Assembly (NCBI GenBank): GCA_022616415.1
Contig: JAKEEU010000316.1
Coordinates: 16,275-80,274, forward strand
Reading direction: 5' to 3'
Origin: Candidatus Zhuqueibacterota bacterium
GTDB lineage: Bacteria > Zhuqueibacterota > Zhuqueibacteria > Zhuqueibacterales > Zhuqueibacteraceae
Length of the DNA stretch: 64,000 bases
In this document: positions 1-8,824 of the stretch, piece by piece
Numbering within the stretch: the stretch's first letter is position 1
How the letters are laid out: each line of letters opens with the position of its first letter
Notes under the pieces: model-generated
What the model was told of the DNA's origin: nothing
Databases searched by the model: none
Seen by the model: the letters and a program-made list of their open reading frames with translations, nothing else
Program-made: the position numbers and the translations under genes

Positions 1-2058
1 GCGGATGGTTTCGACATCTGCCGCCATAATTTTGCGATGCCGTTTTTCAATGGCCAGATTGACGAGCCGCACGCAAAATTTTTGAATGACGAACGGCTTG
101 CCTTGCGAAACCTCCCAAATGCGTTCCGCGGCCGCCGGCTCGTATTTGTAGAAACCCTTGACCGGCGCATGAATCAGTTGCATCGCCTCGTCGTGCGCCA
201 GCGCCGGCATCGGTACCTGCTCGAAGAAATTGTACCACGGGCTTGACTCGCTCTCCCACTCCTTCCGGATGTTGCTGCCGGTCAGCACCGCCACGAGATT
301 CTCGCTGAACGCTTTCATGAAAATCGCGCGCAGCCGCTGGTTCGTGCGCTCGCTGTAGCGGTTTAGCTCGTCCACCTCGTCGATGAGAAAAACCAGCCGG
401 ATCTTCTTGCCGGACTCCGGCGGCAGTTGGGTTTGCAAAATACTAATGATGCTGCGCAAATCATTGGCAAATTCACGGTGGCCGTATTGCCGGCGATCGC
501 TCGGCGCGGGAATCACCGCAGCGATTTCCGGCCCGAGCTCCTCGCGCAATTCGTCAATGAGATGAGCGAAAAACACTTCTTCCGCGATGCCTTGCAAATC
601 GATAAAAACCGGCGCGAAGTGATATTCCGGATGCTGTTGCGCTTGCAGCCGGCGCTGCAATTGATATTGCAGTGAGGTCTTGCCGATGCGGCGCGGACCG
701 AACACCATCAAGCTGTTGTTGGGCAGGGTGCGCAAAATACGCTCGAGCAAATGCTGCCGCCCATAGAACATCTCGTCATCGCGAATCGGCGAGCCGGCAA
801 TGTAAGGATTGTAGCGATGCACGAAGGCGATGCGATATTTAATGAAACGGTTTCCGGCAAACACGCCGAGCAGAATCACAACGCCGGAACCGACCGCGAG
901 CCAAAACGGTGTGGTTTGGTACAATGGCGGCTGGCGGATGATGCGGCGCAACTCTGTTCGGCTGTGCGGTTCTTTGTCGAGATCGTGCGCCGTCACCACG
1001 ATTTGATTCTCGCCTAATTTGAGCGGAATATCGGCTTCGAATGAAAAAGCGCCATTCGTGTTTTCAGCCGGCGATCCGTCGCTCACTTTGAAAGGCTCGC
1101 CATTCACGATTAATTCGATGGCCGCGATGCCGACGTCGTCGTGCGCCGTGCCGCTGAAATGCACACGTTCGCTGCGCGTGCGGCTCACCAACACCTCCGG
1201 CTCGCGAATGACAATGATCGGCGCGCCGGATTGCACGATTTTGATCGTATCGGTTTTGCCGATTGGCTCGACCATCGCCTGATCGAGACGGGAAAGCTCG
1301 AAACGCAACCGCGCTTGCCAGTCCGCCAACATCGGTTCATTGGGCGCGAGTCGCGCCAGCCGGTCAAACGCTGCGATCGCGTCGCGATAACGTCCTTGCA
1401 GATAAGCCGCCATCGCCGCGTTTCTTAAAAAACTGCTGGAGTCTGTCGTCGCCTCGGTTTGTCCGGTAGAAGATGGGCGCGGCGGCGGGGGAATTGGAAG
1501 CTGCGCCAACCAGCGGGAGATTTGCGTGCGTGTGGCGGCGTCGACCTCGAGGTGATCCAATAGCGAATCAATATCCCGGCTGCCCTTGCCTTGCATGCGA
1601 CGCTGGCTTTCGTTCAACAATTCGAGCCACACGTCTTTGGTTTTTTCAGAATCGGCCAAACGCGCGGTCGCCGACAAGCCGTCTTGCATGGTTTTAGCCA
1701 TCTCACGCAATCGCTGCAAAACCGGATAGTATTTCGATTCGCGAATCGCGCTATGCGCGAGTGCTTGATCGAAATTCTGCACGGCGTCCGTGTATTCGCC
1801 TTGAAAAAACAGCGCCCGGCCAAGCTGATAGTGAGGCAGATAGTCGGTGTATTTCAATCCAGGCTTCTCGGCATTCAGCTCGGGCTTGTCCTTCTGTCGC
1901 AGCGCCGCGCGAAAAGAATTGGCCGCAGCATTCCACTCGTCATTTTTGAGCTGCTCCAGGCCGCGCTCGTAATGGACGTACCATTGGGACAGCACCACAG
2001 TTGGCAACACCGCCAGCGCGATCGCGCATAGTAAAATTTTAAAGGATGGCCAGTTCAT
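1..2058 (-). CDS. Membrane-anchored TPR/Ig-like/P-loop ATPase (partial, C-terminus off window)
   Basis: An open frame of 686 codons runs from an ATG at 2058 to the left edge without a stop, so the C-terminus is missing. In order I see an N-terminal membrane anchor (residues about 7-25), TPR-like helices (about 30-260), an Ig-like beta domain (about 290-375), a second hydrophobic segment (about 382-405), then a P-loop ATPase. The Walker A is GPRRIGKTS near residue 455 and the Walker B is LVFLIDEVDE near 557. The ATPase resembles the archaeal-type/AAA_14-like or STAND-like ATPases that often serve as sensor or effector modules; that placement is inference. The two hydrophobic segments suggest the TPR/Ig part is periplasmic and the ATPase cytoplasmic. 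It lies downstream of an outer-membrane barrel gene on the same strand, 92 bp away across a long palindrome. Confidence 0.8.
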   Translation of the reverse strand, partial: MNWPSFKILLCAIALAVLPTVVLSQWYVHYERGLEQLKNDEWNAAANSFRAALRQKDKPELNAEKPGLKYTDYLPHYQLGRALFFQGEYTDAVQNFDQALAHSAIRESKYYPVLQRLREMAKTMQDGLSATARLADSEKTKDVWLELLNESQRRMQGKGSRDIDSLLDHLEVDAATRTQISRWLAQLPIPPPPRPSSTGQTEATTDSSSFLRNAAMAAYLQGRYRDAIAAFDRLARLAPNEPMLADWQARLRFELSRLDQAMVEPIGKTDTIKIVQSGAPIIVIREPEVLVSRTRSERVHFSGTAHDDVGIAAIELIVNGEPFKVSDGSPAENTNGAFSFEADIPLKLGENQIVVTAHDLDKEPHSRTELRRIIRQPPLYQTTPFWLAVGSGVVILLGVFAGNRFIKYRIAFVHRYNPYIAGSPIRDDEMFYGRQHLLERILRTLPNNSLMVFGPRRIGKTSLQYQLQRRLQAQQHPEYHFAPVFIDLQGIAEEVFFAHLIDELREELGPEIAAVIPAPSDRRQYGHREFANDLRSIISILQTQLPPESGKKIRLVFLIDEVDELNRYSERTNQRLRAIFMKAFSENLVAVLTGSNIRKEWESESSPWYNFFEQVPMPALAHDEAMQLIHAPVKGFYKYEPAAAERIWEVSQGKPFVIQKFCVRLVNLAIEKRHRKIMAADVETIR

Positions 2059-2075
2059 CTTATTCTATCAAGCGT

Positions 2076-2111
2076 CAAATTTTAAATTGAAAATTTTCAA
2101 TTTAAAATTTG
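2076..2111. repeat. 36-bp perfect AT-rich palindrome
   Basis: Two 14-bp arms (CAAATTTTAAATTG and its complement) flank an 8-base centre, AAAATTTT, that is itself palindromic. The full 36 bp is therefore a perfect palindrome. It lies in the short gap between the ATPase start and the 3' end of the upstream barrel gene, so it could act as a terminator-like hairpin or a protein-binding site. Confidence 0.75.
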
Positions 2112-2150
2112 CAATGCTTTTGGTTGTGGCCAAAGCCGCGTTCCGTTTCT

Positions 2151-3611
2151 TTAAAAAGAAAACACGGCGGAGCCGAGCCCTTCGAGCAAATTTGAGGACA
2201 CATCGCTGCTGACCTCAAATCGCGTATTCTTGAAAATGATGCCCATTCCCCAGGTGAAATGAAAGCGCGACGCTTCGTCGGGATATTCGATTTGTAAATT
2301 TTTATCCGGCGAAACCGCGTGCAGCGCGAAGCTTGGCTCCAAATAAAAACCCGCGCGGAGCGGCAGGATCAGCCCCGATTTTTTAAGCCGATACTCGATA
2401 CCGCCGTGCAGTGAAAGAAAATCTTTCGCTTCGACGTCGTTCCGGCCGTCCGGGTCGACGTAGCTCCCATCGTTGGCAAGCTGATTATCCTGCGGCAAAT
2501 CGAGGCGCAAATCGCGCAACAACGAATGATTGCGATACACCACGGCATCGAATGCCACTAAGGTGTTGCCGGTTGGCTTCCACGCCAAACCGATGCCATA
2601 ATGATCCGGCAAATCGAGTTTGAAAGGAACAGGACTTATCTCCGGTTTAAAACTGATCTCGTCACGCTGGCCGTCGTCGGGCGTCTGATCGGGCAAAGTA
2701 TAAGCCGGCAAAGTGATGCGGCTGATCACTTTGAAGCGCGGCAAATGTTGGTAAACCATGCCGAGCGTCAAATCGGGATCAAGCTCGAAGAGAATGCCAG
2801 CCGTCCACGTCATTTTGAATTCATTCAGTTCGAGGTCATAAAGCCGATACAGGCTTTCGGCGCGGTTATCGCCGATGGCTACCACGGCGCCGGTGAAATT
2901 TTGTTGCAGCCAAAGATCGGGGTCGAAATAATGGCTTTCGTGAAGCTGAAGGCGGCATTGCGTCGCAGCCACAGAGAACCCGAGACGCAAACGCCGGTGC
3001 ACGGTTTTCGCAACAACCAAGGCATTGTGAATGACCTGTGCGGAAAAATTGCTGGCCACGCCGGGAAAATTTCCGGAGGCGCCAAGCTGCTCGTGGAGCA
3101 TGAGCGGACGGTCGGGCGCGAAGGTCAAAAATTGGTTGCGCGTGAAATCAAAATCGGCGTGAAAGGCGAGCTGGCGGTAAAGCGCGAAAGTGAATCCCCA
3201 TTGCGGATAGGCGATATTGACGAGCGTCTGGTCGAAGATGGGATTGTGGTCACGAAACTCGTCGACGCTTCCGCCGGCGCCGCCGATCGGATAATCTCGC
3301 GCTTGTTGTCCGATGGCGTGGCTGAGGCTGATTTCAGGCCGCAACAGAAAGCTCACCCCGGCGGGATTTATTGCGGCAGCGGTAGCGTCGTCAGCGATGC
3401 CGATAAACGCACCGCCCAAGCTTGCCGGTCTGGCCGCCGGAATAGCCGGCGCCAAACGCAATTGCATAAAGGAAAATTGCGGCGCCGGTGGACGTTGGGT
3501 TTTTTGGCCGAACGCGATCTCGCCACACAAGGCCATCAGAAAAAAGATGCCCGTGCAGATTTGCCGGCGAAGCCCCCGGCGCAGCGGCCTGCGGTTTGAA
3601 TTTGGCATCAT
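2151..3611 (-). CDS. FadL/PorV-like outer-membrane beta-barrel protein
   Basis: The 486-residue protein has a basic N-terminus and a hydrophobic signal segment ending near GEIAFGQ (residues about 20-36). Next comes the motif ARPASLGGAFIGIADDATA followed by INPAG, a hallmark of FadL/OmpP1 and PorV-type barrels in FCB bacteria. Alternating hydrophobic/polar strands follow and the chain ends in FSF, the terminal aromatic typical of Bam-inserted barrels. It probably forms an outer-membrane channel or scaffold; the substrate cannot be inferred. It precedes the membrane ATPase on the same strand and is divergent from the CHAT gene. Confidence 0.8.
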   Translation of the reverse strand: MMPNSNRRPLRRGLRRQICTGIFFLMALCGEIAFGQKTQRPPAPQFSFMQLRLAPAIPAARPASLGGAFIGIADDATAAAINPAGVSFLLRPEISLSHAIGQQARDYPIGGAGGSVDEFRDHNPIFDQTLVNIAYPQWGFTFALYRQLAFHADFDFTRNQFLTFAPDRPLMLHEQLGASGNFPGVASNFSAQVIHNALVVAKTVHRRLRLGFSVAATQCRLQLHESHYFDPDLWLQQNFTGAVVAIGDNRAESLYRLYDLELNEFKMTWTAGILFELDPDLTLGMVYQHLPRFKVISRITLPAYTLPDQTPDDGQRDEISFKPEISPVPFKLDLPDHYGIGLAWKPTGNTLVAFDAVVYRNHSLLRDLRLDLPQDNQLANDGSYVDPDGRNDVEAKDFLSLHGGIEYRLKKSGLILPLRAGFYLEPSFALHAVSPDKNLQIEYPDEASRFHFTWGMGIIFKNTRFEVSSDVSSNLLEGLGSAVFSF

Positions 3612-3694
3612 GTTCCGCTCTTGGCGTTTAACAACCTTGCATCAACTTAACTTTGCTGCGTGAAAATAGCAAGAGAAATTTTCAAGAGAAGCGC

Positions 3695-3723
3695 TTGACT
3701 TTTCGGGAAGATTTGCTTATTCT
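3695..3723 (+). promoter_or_regulatory. Sigma-70-type promoter for the CHAT gene
   Basis: A TTGACT -35 box (3695-3700), a 17-base spacer and a TATTCT -10 box (3718-3723) lie about 30 bases before the CHAT start. A strong Shine-Dalgarno GGAGGAGG follows at 3741-3748. Confidence 0.7.
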
Positions 3724-3753
3724 TAGACAATTCAAGCTGTGGAGGAGGTTGGC

Positions 3754-5220
3754 ATGATGAACTATTTAGACTTCGATCTATCGATCGAGCGCGCCGGAAC
3801 GCAGTACAAAGCGAGGGTACTCGATGCTCCCGGCGGTAATGCTTCCCTCGATTTCCGTTTGCCTTTTTCCGATATCGAGTTGGAAAATTTTTTATTGAAA
3901 ATCGGCCGGCCCTCGAGATTCTTACGCCGGTTGGATTCTCCGGAAGTAAAGGCAGCAAAAGCCCTGGGCGGTGGCCTGTTTAAGGCCGTGTTCGATGACG
4001 AAGTTCAACGATGTTTTCGTTCCAGCCTCGAGATCGCAGAGCAACAACGCTGTGGACTGCGCCTGCGTTTGCGCTTTTTAGAGGCGAATGAGCTCGCCGA
4101 TCTTCCCTGGGAATTTTTATATGACCCTGCTGTTGACCGCTTCCTGTCCCACTCGATAGAGAGTCCCATCGTTCGCTATTTGGAACTGCCGGAACGCATT
4201 CGGCCTTTGTCTGTCGAGCCGCCATTGCGTGTCATGGTGATGATCGCCAGCCCCGATGAATATCCCGAGCTCGAAGTGGAGCGCGAATGGGAAAAGCTTA
4301 ACGAGGCTCTGTTTGATCTGCAGCATAATGGGCTCGTCGTTATAGAACGTTTGGAAAAAGCCACGCTGTCAACTCTCCAAAGGCGCTTGCGCCAGGAAGA
4401 GTATCACATTTTTCATTTTATTGGTCACGGCGGCTTCGACCATCAAGCGCATGACGGCGTGCTTATTATAGAAGACGAACGCAGGCAGCCGTACATGATT
4501 AGCGGCAAGCATCTTGGCACGCTTCTGCACGACGAACGCACACTGCGTTTGGCGCTTTTAAATTCATGCGAGGGGGCGAGAAATTCGCGCACCGATCCGT
4601 TTTCTGGCACAGCTCAGAGCCTGGTGCAACAAGGAATTCCGGCGGTCATTGCCATGCAATTCGAGGTCACTGATGCTGCTGCCATCCAACTGGCACACGA
4701 GTTTTACGCCGCGTTCTCTGACGGTTATCCGGTCGACGCCGCCTTGGCCGAGGCGCGCAAAGCGCTATTTGCCCAAGGCAACGAAATAGAATGGGGCACA
4801 CCGGTACTGCACATGCGCTCTCCCGATGGGCGAATTTTTCATATCTCACCGGCGGCTGCGGTAAAAACAAAAAATAAGCTCAAAGAATCAAAATTGCCAA
4901 AAAAGAATCACCCAATTTCGGATGAAATTTTAATCTCTTTGTACCTGCAACAGGTTTATCTGAGCATGCTTTTTTACCTCAACGAGCTCCCATCGTCACA
5001 CGACGATTTGAACATTACCGCGATCGTTCGAGCTCTGGGCATCAAAAAGCGCCGATATGCCTATGAGACGTTGGAAAAATTAACCAAAGATGGTCTAATC
5101 GAAAAAATCAAAAAAGGCAAAAACGTGAATTGGAAAATTTCCGCTAGAGGGCGGCAGGTAGCACAAAAGCTTGGGGAATGGATTGAAACCAGGGTTGCAA
5201 AGGTGGCGAATTCGTTATGA
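3754..5220 (+). CDS. CHAT-domain protease-like protein with C-terminal winged helix
   Basis: This is a caspase-like (clan CD) CHAT protein. The catalytic pair is visible as the His of FHFIGHGG (about residue 225) and the Cys of LALLNSCEGAR (about residue 272). The region before it (1-150) is a beta-rich CHAT-associated segment. After the CHAT domain a short Lys-rich linker leads to a helical/winged-helix module (about 390-480, ITAIVRALGIKKRRYAYETLEKL type) that looks like a MarR/ArsR-style DNA-binding domain. I prefer ATG 3754 or 3757 over GTG 3739, because the GGAGGAGG ribosome site lies between them. CHAT proteases usually act in conflict or cell-death pathways; the winged helix suggests DNA binding or transcriptional control, which is inference. 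The nearby ATPase (1-2058) may be a functional neighbour but is transcribed the other way. Confidence 0.85.
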   Translation: MMNYLDFDLSIERAGTQYKARVLDAPGGNASLDFRLPFSDIELENFLLKIGRPSRFLRRLDSPEVKAAKALGGGLFKAVFDDEVQRCFRSSLEIAEQQRCGLRLRLRFLEANELADLPWEFLYDPAVDRFLSHSIESPIVRYLELPERIRPLSVEPPLRVMVMIASPDEYPELEVEREWEKLNEALFDLQHNGLVVIERLEKATLSTLQRRLRQEEYHIFHFIGHGGFDHQAHDGVLIIEDERRQPYMISGKHLGTLLHDERTLRLALLNSCEGARNSRTDPFSGTAQSLVQQGIPAVIAMQFEVTDAAAIQLAHEFYAAFSDGYPVDAALAEARKALFAQGNEIEWGTPVLHMRSPDGRIFHISPAAAVKTKNKLKESKLPKKNHPISDEILISLYLQQVYLSMLFYLNELPSSHDDLNITAIVRALGIKKRRYAYETLEKLTKDGLIEKIKKGKNVNWKISARGRQVAQKLGEWIETRVAKVANSL

Positions 5221-5278
5221 TGCGGCTTGAGGACGTACTCCGGTTTTGCGTCTGGAGCGAGACGATTCGTCACGCAAA

Positions 5279-5578
5279 CTAAGTTGTATTCCAACAATTA
5301 TGGTGCTGCGCCTCACCGCCAACCCTGATTATCCAAGCGCCCAGCTTTTGCCAGGCTAAAACAGGTGATAACCGTGGACCACCACCATCTAAACGGATAA
5401 AGCACTTCAAGAACGTTGTTTGTATTGAGAGCCGGTCTCCTGTAGGATAAGGCCGAATCAAAATACCCACAACCGGGTCTTTAATATCGACTCGAGTTTG
5501 GCCACTTTCTTGGGTGAATCCCCGGCGCAAGAAATGCATCGCCCGCAGGTCAGCAAGTTTGGTTCGACGGGATTTCAT
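5279..5578 (-). CDS. Small hypothetical protein (99 aa)
   Basis: I do not recognise the family. The ORF is supported by a GAGGAG ribosome site about 7 bases before the ATG and by a plausible promoter upstream (5635-5662). The composition is soluble and basic at the N-terminus (KSRRTKLADLRAMHFLRR) with a beta-rich middle. It is divergent from the sigma-54 activator and convergent with the CHAT gene. It could be regulated by that activator, but I see no clear sigma-54 box. Confidence 0.5.
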   Translation of the reverse strand: MKSRRTKLADLRAMHFLRRGFTQESGQTRVDIKDPVVGILIRPYPTGDRLSIQTTFLKCFIRLDGGGPRLSPVLAWQKLGAWIIRVGGEAQHHNCWNTT

Positions 5579-5634
5579 AAAAATCTCCTCAAAATTAGTT
5601 TGGCAATAAATTGTTGCTTATTGTCATCCAGCCC

Positions 5635-5662
5635 TATATAATAAGACAACAATTTGAGTCAA
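5635..5662 (-). promoter_or_regulatory. Putative promoter for the 99-aa ORF
   Basis: On the minus strand, TTGACT (5657-5662) is followed after 16 bases by TATATA (5635-5640), upstream of the GAGGAG ribosome site of the small ORF. It sits in an AT-rich divergent intergenic region that also has to hold the promoter of the sigma-54 activator. Confidence 0.5.
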
Positions 5663-5736
5663 AATTCTCAGTTTTTATAAAATTTTGATAAAAAAATTTT
5701 CTATTTTCAATACATAATCTGATATTTGGTGAATAA

Positions 5737-7335
5737 ATGTCTACTCATCATGAAATCAACGGTTCTCCGCCAACTTCTGACTTCTTTGCGCTGCAAAAAA
5801 CAATCAACGAATTGCAAGCGCTCAACCGTTTGGCGCAAAAAATCATCGCCGCGCCGAGCGTCGAAGCGGCGTTGGATGACGTGGTGGCGGAAACCATCCG
5901 CCTGACGAGCGCCGGCGGCGGTTCGCTCATGCTCGTCAATCCGGGACGGCCCAATCTCGAAGCGACCTACTCGAATCAATTTCTCACGTTGGCGCAGCGC
6001 GTGAGCGACAAGACGGAAGACAAGCTGCGCCAATTGAGCCGCAACGTCGCCGGTTGGATTCTCAAAAACAAGTTGGCGCTCGTTTCGGAAAATTTGGCCG
6101 CTGATGAACGTTTCGCCGGTTTGGCGGTTTTTGACGACGTCCATTATGGCGTTGTTGGCGTACCGATTTTCGCAGCGGAAAACCTCGTTGGCGCACTCAT
6201 CGTTCTGAAGGACGCTGTTTTTGAGCGTGGTGAAGAGGCTGCCGGACTCATGCAGCAAATCGCCGAGCAGGTGGCGCCGGCCCTGCTCAAATTGCAGCGC
6301 TTGCACGATCTCGCCGAAGAAAATCGCTATTACAAACAGTCGATCATTGCACAGCACGGCTTCCCCGGCATCATCGCCAAAAGCGAGCCGATGCAAAGAA
6401 TTTTTGCCATCTTGCAGCGAGTGACGCCGAGCGACGTGCGCGTGCTCATCGAAGGCGAGAGCGGCACCGGCAAGGAGCTGATCGCCCGCACGCTCCATTT
6501 CAACGGGCCGCGCCAGGAAAAAAATTTTCTGGCAGTCGATTGCGGCGCCATTCCCGAAAACTTGCTTGAGAGTGAGCTGTTTGGCTACATGAAAGGCGCC
6601 TTCACCGGCGCCACGCAAAATCGCAAAGGGCTTTTTCAAGAAGCCAACGGCGGCACGCTGTTTCTCGACGAGATCAACAATCTGCCGATCCATTTACAAG
6701 CCAAGCTGATGCGCGTGCTGCAAGAAAACGAGGTGCGACCGCTCGGCAGCAACGCCGCCCAGAAGGTTGACGTGCGCGTGATCGCCGCGAGCAGCCGCGC
6801 GCTGGCCGAGCTGGTGAAAGAAAAAAATTTTCGGGAAGATTTGTATTTTCGCTTGAAGGTGGTGACGGTGCGCTTGCCGGCGCTGCGCGAACGCGCGAGT
6901 GACATTCCATTGCTGGCCAATCATTTTTTGGAGAAATTTGCGAAGCAGTACAAAAAGCCGGTTGCCGCGTTCGAACCGGCGGCGGTGCGGCTTCTCAAGC
7001 GGTATGCCTGGCCAGGGAACATTCGCGAGCTGGAGCACGCTATCGAGCAAGCCGTGGTGCTGGCGCCGCCGGAAGCAACCGTGCTGGCTGCCGATGACTT
7101 GCCGCCGGAGATCAAAGACGTTGGCAGCGATGCAATCACGGCGCTGGAGCAAATGACCAACCTGCCGCAGGCCGTCGAAATTTTAGAGGTGCGCCTGATC
7201 CGCAAAACGCTCGCAGAGACGCACGGCAACAAATCGCAAGCGGCAGAAAAATTAGGTTTGAGCCGGCGCGGATTGCTCAACAAATTGGAACGGTATAAAA
7301 TCGAAATGGGAGAGAAAGAACAACTCCAGAAGTAA
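5737..7335 (+). CDS. GAF-domain sigma-54-dependent transcriptional activator (NtrC family)
   Basis: The 532-residue enhancer-binding protein has an N-terminal GAF sensor domain (about 20-190), a central AAA+ sigma-54 interaction domain (about 210-440) and a C-terminal Fis-type helix-turn-helix (about 485-525, NKSQAAEKLGLSRRGLLNKL). The AAA+ core has Walker A GESGTGKE (about 240), the sigma-54-contacting loop GAFTGA (about 287-292) and the Walker B GGTLFLDEIN. No receiver domain is present, so the signal is likely a small ligand bound by GAF. Its targets are not evident from the window. The last codons form the start of a direct repeat that recurs at 9501. Confidence 0.93.
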   Translation: MSTHHEINGSPPTSDFFALQKTINELQALNRLAQKIIAAPSVEAALDDVVAETIRLTSAGGGSLMLVNPGRPNLEATYSNQFLTLAQRVSDKTEDKLRQLSRNVAGWILKNKLALVSENLAADERFAGLAVFDDVHYGVVGVPIFAAENLVGALIVLKDAVFERGEEAAGLMQQIAEQVAPALLKLQRLHDLAEENRYYKQSIIAQHGFPGIIAKSEPMQRIFAILQRVTPSDVRVLIEGESGTGKELIARTLHFNGPRQEKNFLAVDCGAIPENLLESELFGYMKGAFTGATQNRKGLFQEANGGTLFLDEINNLPIHLQAKLMRVLQENEVRPLGSNAAQKVDVRVIAASSRALAELVKEKNFREDLYFRLKVVTVRLPALRERASDIPLLANHFLEKFAKQYKKPVAAFEPAAVRLLKRYAWPGNIRELEHAIEQAVVLAPPEATVLAADDLPPEIKDVGSDAITALEQMTNLPQAVEILEVRLIRKTLAETHGNKSQAAEKLGLSRRGLLNKLERYKIEMGEKEQLQK

Positions 7336-7437
7336 TTTTCCAAATCTTTATAGTTGACTCACGAAGCAAAAACCCCGACCAGTTTCAGTGGGGCATAAAG
7401 TCCTTCGCAGGAGTGCGTTAGAATGAAAAAAGGGTAA
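7321..7437. repeat. Left copy of an imperfect direct repeat flanking the accessory cassette
   Basis: From 7321 the sequence matches 9501 onward: about 53 of the first 60 bases agree, followed by a more diverged stretch with small indels. The repeat covers the last codons of the sigma-54 activator and a CCCC...GGGG hairpin that matches the intact terminator at 9550-9587. Here the hairpin has decayed. Confidence 0.75.
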
Positions 7438-7594
7438 AATCGATTTCTTTGCCGTCGATGAGCACGGGGAGGGCGGAATGCTGCGAATCTACTGAAATAT
7501 ACGCCTGGTGAGACGGCGCAGATTGTTGAGCAAAAGTGGAGATTGCAACGAGTGAAAAAGCGACACCGATAAATGATATTTTAAAAAATTTCAT
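7418..7594 (-). pseudogene. Truncated PEGA-type secreted protein (relic)
   Basis: From ATG 7594 the frame encodes a clear signal peptide (KFFKISFIGVAFSLVAISTFA) and then about 35 residues that match the start of the PEGA protein at 56773-57666: both share LPVLIDGKE after an ISV motif. The frame stops at 7418 inside the left direct repeat, so about 220 C-terminal residues are missing compared with that paralogue. It lies 13 bp behind the nucleotidyltransferase gene on the same strand. A 58-residue exported fragment is unlikely to be functional. Confidence 0.7.
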
Positions 7595-7607
7595 TTTCGT
7601 CGTATGC

Positions 7608-8264
7608 TCATTGTGGCTCGGAGTATTCTCGGGCTTTCTGCGCCGTTTCCCACAAGCGTCGATACTCGGCTCTGACGCTCGCATCCAGTTTTTCTTCTAG
7701 CTCCAGCGGGAGATCGAGCGCGATAATCAAGTCTTGAACATCGGCAAGATCGCGCAACCGATGCGGAGCCGTCAAGCCCGAAGCAAGTTTCAGCTCGACC
7801 AATTTTTCAAGCGTAATGAATCGAACTGCGTCACGTTCGATGCTTGTTCCGGTTGGATCAGGAAAGACCACCGGCTTCGGCAAGCCATCACCGGGAAATT
7901 CGCCGGCGGTGACGATCTCGACCTTGACTTTGGATTCAGTGTCAACAAAAATTTTTTTCGACCCAGGGAAGGCCGGAATGTAGCCACGGCCGACCAAGCG
8001 CTCGCGAAAAACTTCTAGACCTTCGAGTGACAGAAGAATATCGACATCGAGCGTTAACCGGGGATGGCCATGCGCCGTGACCGCCATGCCGCCGATCACG
8101 GCGTACGGGATGCCTTCGGCATCAAGACGTTTTGCCAATCTTCGCATGGATTCATAGACAACGCCCTGTTCCATAAAAAAATCCTCCGCGAGATTTAACA
8201 CTTCTCGAAATGAAAGCTCGGTGCGTTTGCGAGGTTCGACGGCTGTATTTGCAAGTATCGTCAT
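7608..8264 (-). CDS. Nucleotidyltransferase-fold protein (AbiEii/MNT-like)
   Basis: The 218-residue protein carries the polymerase-beta-type nucleotidyltransferase signature GGMAVTAHGHPRLTLDVDIL: a GG, then R-x-T-x-D-x-D with the metal-binding Asp pair, at about residues 59-78. The helical C-terminus (about 150-215) resembles AbiEii/AbiGii-type proteins. Such enzymes act as toxins or antitoxins that transfer nucleotides to tRNA or proteins; which applies here is unknown. It sits in a cassette with HigBA, and its first 16 or so codons are also found at the start of the PEGA gene at 56773. Confidence 0.8.
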   Translation of the reverse strand: MTILANTAVEPRKRTELSFREVLNLAEDFFMEQGVVYESMRRLAKRLDAEGIPYAVIGGMAVTAHGHPRLTLDVDILLSLEGLEVFRERLVGRGYIPAFPGSKKIFVDTESKVKVEIVTAGEFPGDGLPKPVVFPDPTGTSIERDAVRFITLEKLVELKLASGLTAPHRLRDLADVQDLIIALDLPLELEEKLDASVRAEYRRLWETAQKAREYSEPQ

Positions 8265-8327
8265 CAGTCAAGAAGCAAAGGTTTTTTCAATACGTTGCTC
8301 TTTCTTGTTTCTCTAAAATATAGTTAT

Positions 8328-8790
8328 TCAAGCAATCGCAGTCAAGGCTATAGTACAATCAAATACTGGATTGATGTGTAGAACGCCATTCTTCCTTTTC
8401 GGCTCTATCAGCGACATCGCTTCTTCAAGCGTTGGCAGATGCCAGTCGTTATAGCCTGCAAACCGATGGTTGTTTAAGTCACGAACATATAACTCAGCTT
8501 CTGTATACCTTAGTCCACGTTTTGAACCCGATTGCTGCCATGTTAATCCTGTGGTATGGTCAACGACCAAATTCTCGCCATCTCGTTCAATCGATTCATA
8601 CTGATGCTGCACACCTCTTCCCATCCAGTACCAATTACTTGAGCACTTGCTTCCAATTTTCTCCGGGCAATATGTCTTTGGTGTCCATGAAGGGCTGGAA
8701 GCGGGCGAGCGAGAGTTTCTCGTAAAGCGCGCTGACCGGTGCGGCATCTTTACGCGCGTAGCAGAGAAAGATTTGGGCTGACTTTTTCAT
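8328..8790 (-). pseudogene. Broken TIR-DUF1566 gene
   Basis: From ATG 8790 about 52 residues form the start of a TIR domain (KKSAQIFLCYARKDAAPVSALYEKL as a pattern) and stop near 8632. In the next frame the sequence continues as a DUF1566 (Lcl_C) domain: VVDHTTGLTWQQSGS, then FAGYNDWHLPTLEEA. It ends at 8328 before the domain is complete. The gene has therefore lost most of the TIR domain, shifted frame, and lost its C-terminus. TIR-DUF1566 architectures are effector-like in bacteria; this copy is almost surely inactive. Confidence 0.7.
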
Positions 8791-8824
8791 ACGCAGTCCC
8801 CATTAGCAATTGCTGTTTTTCTGA

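Noticed and set aside
2601..3599. Plus-strand ORF (332 codons) opposite the outer-membrane barrel
   Set aside because: It overlaps the barrel gene fully and shows no ribosome site or fold-like pattern.
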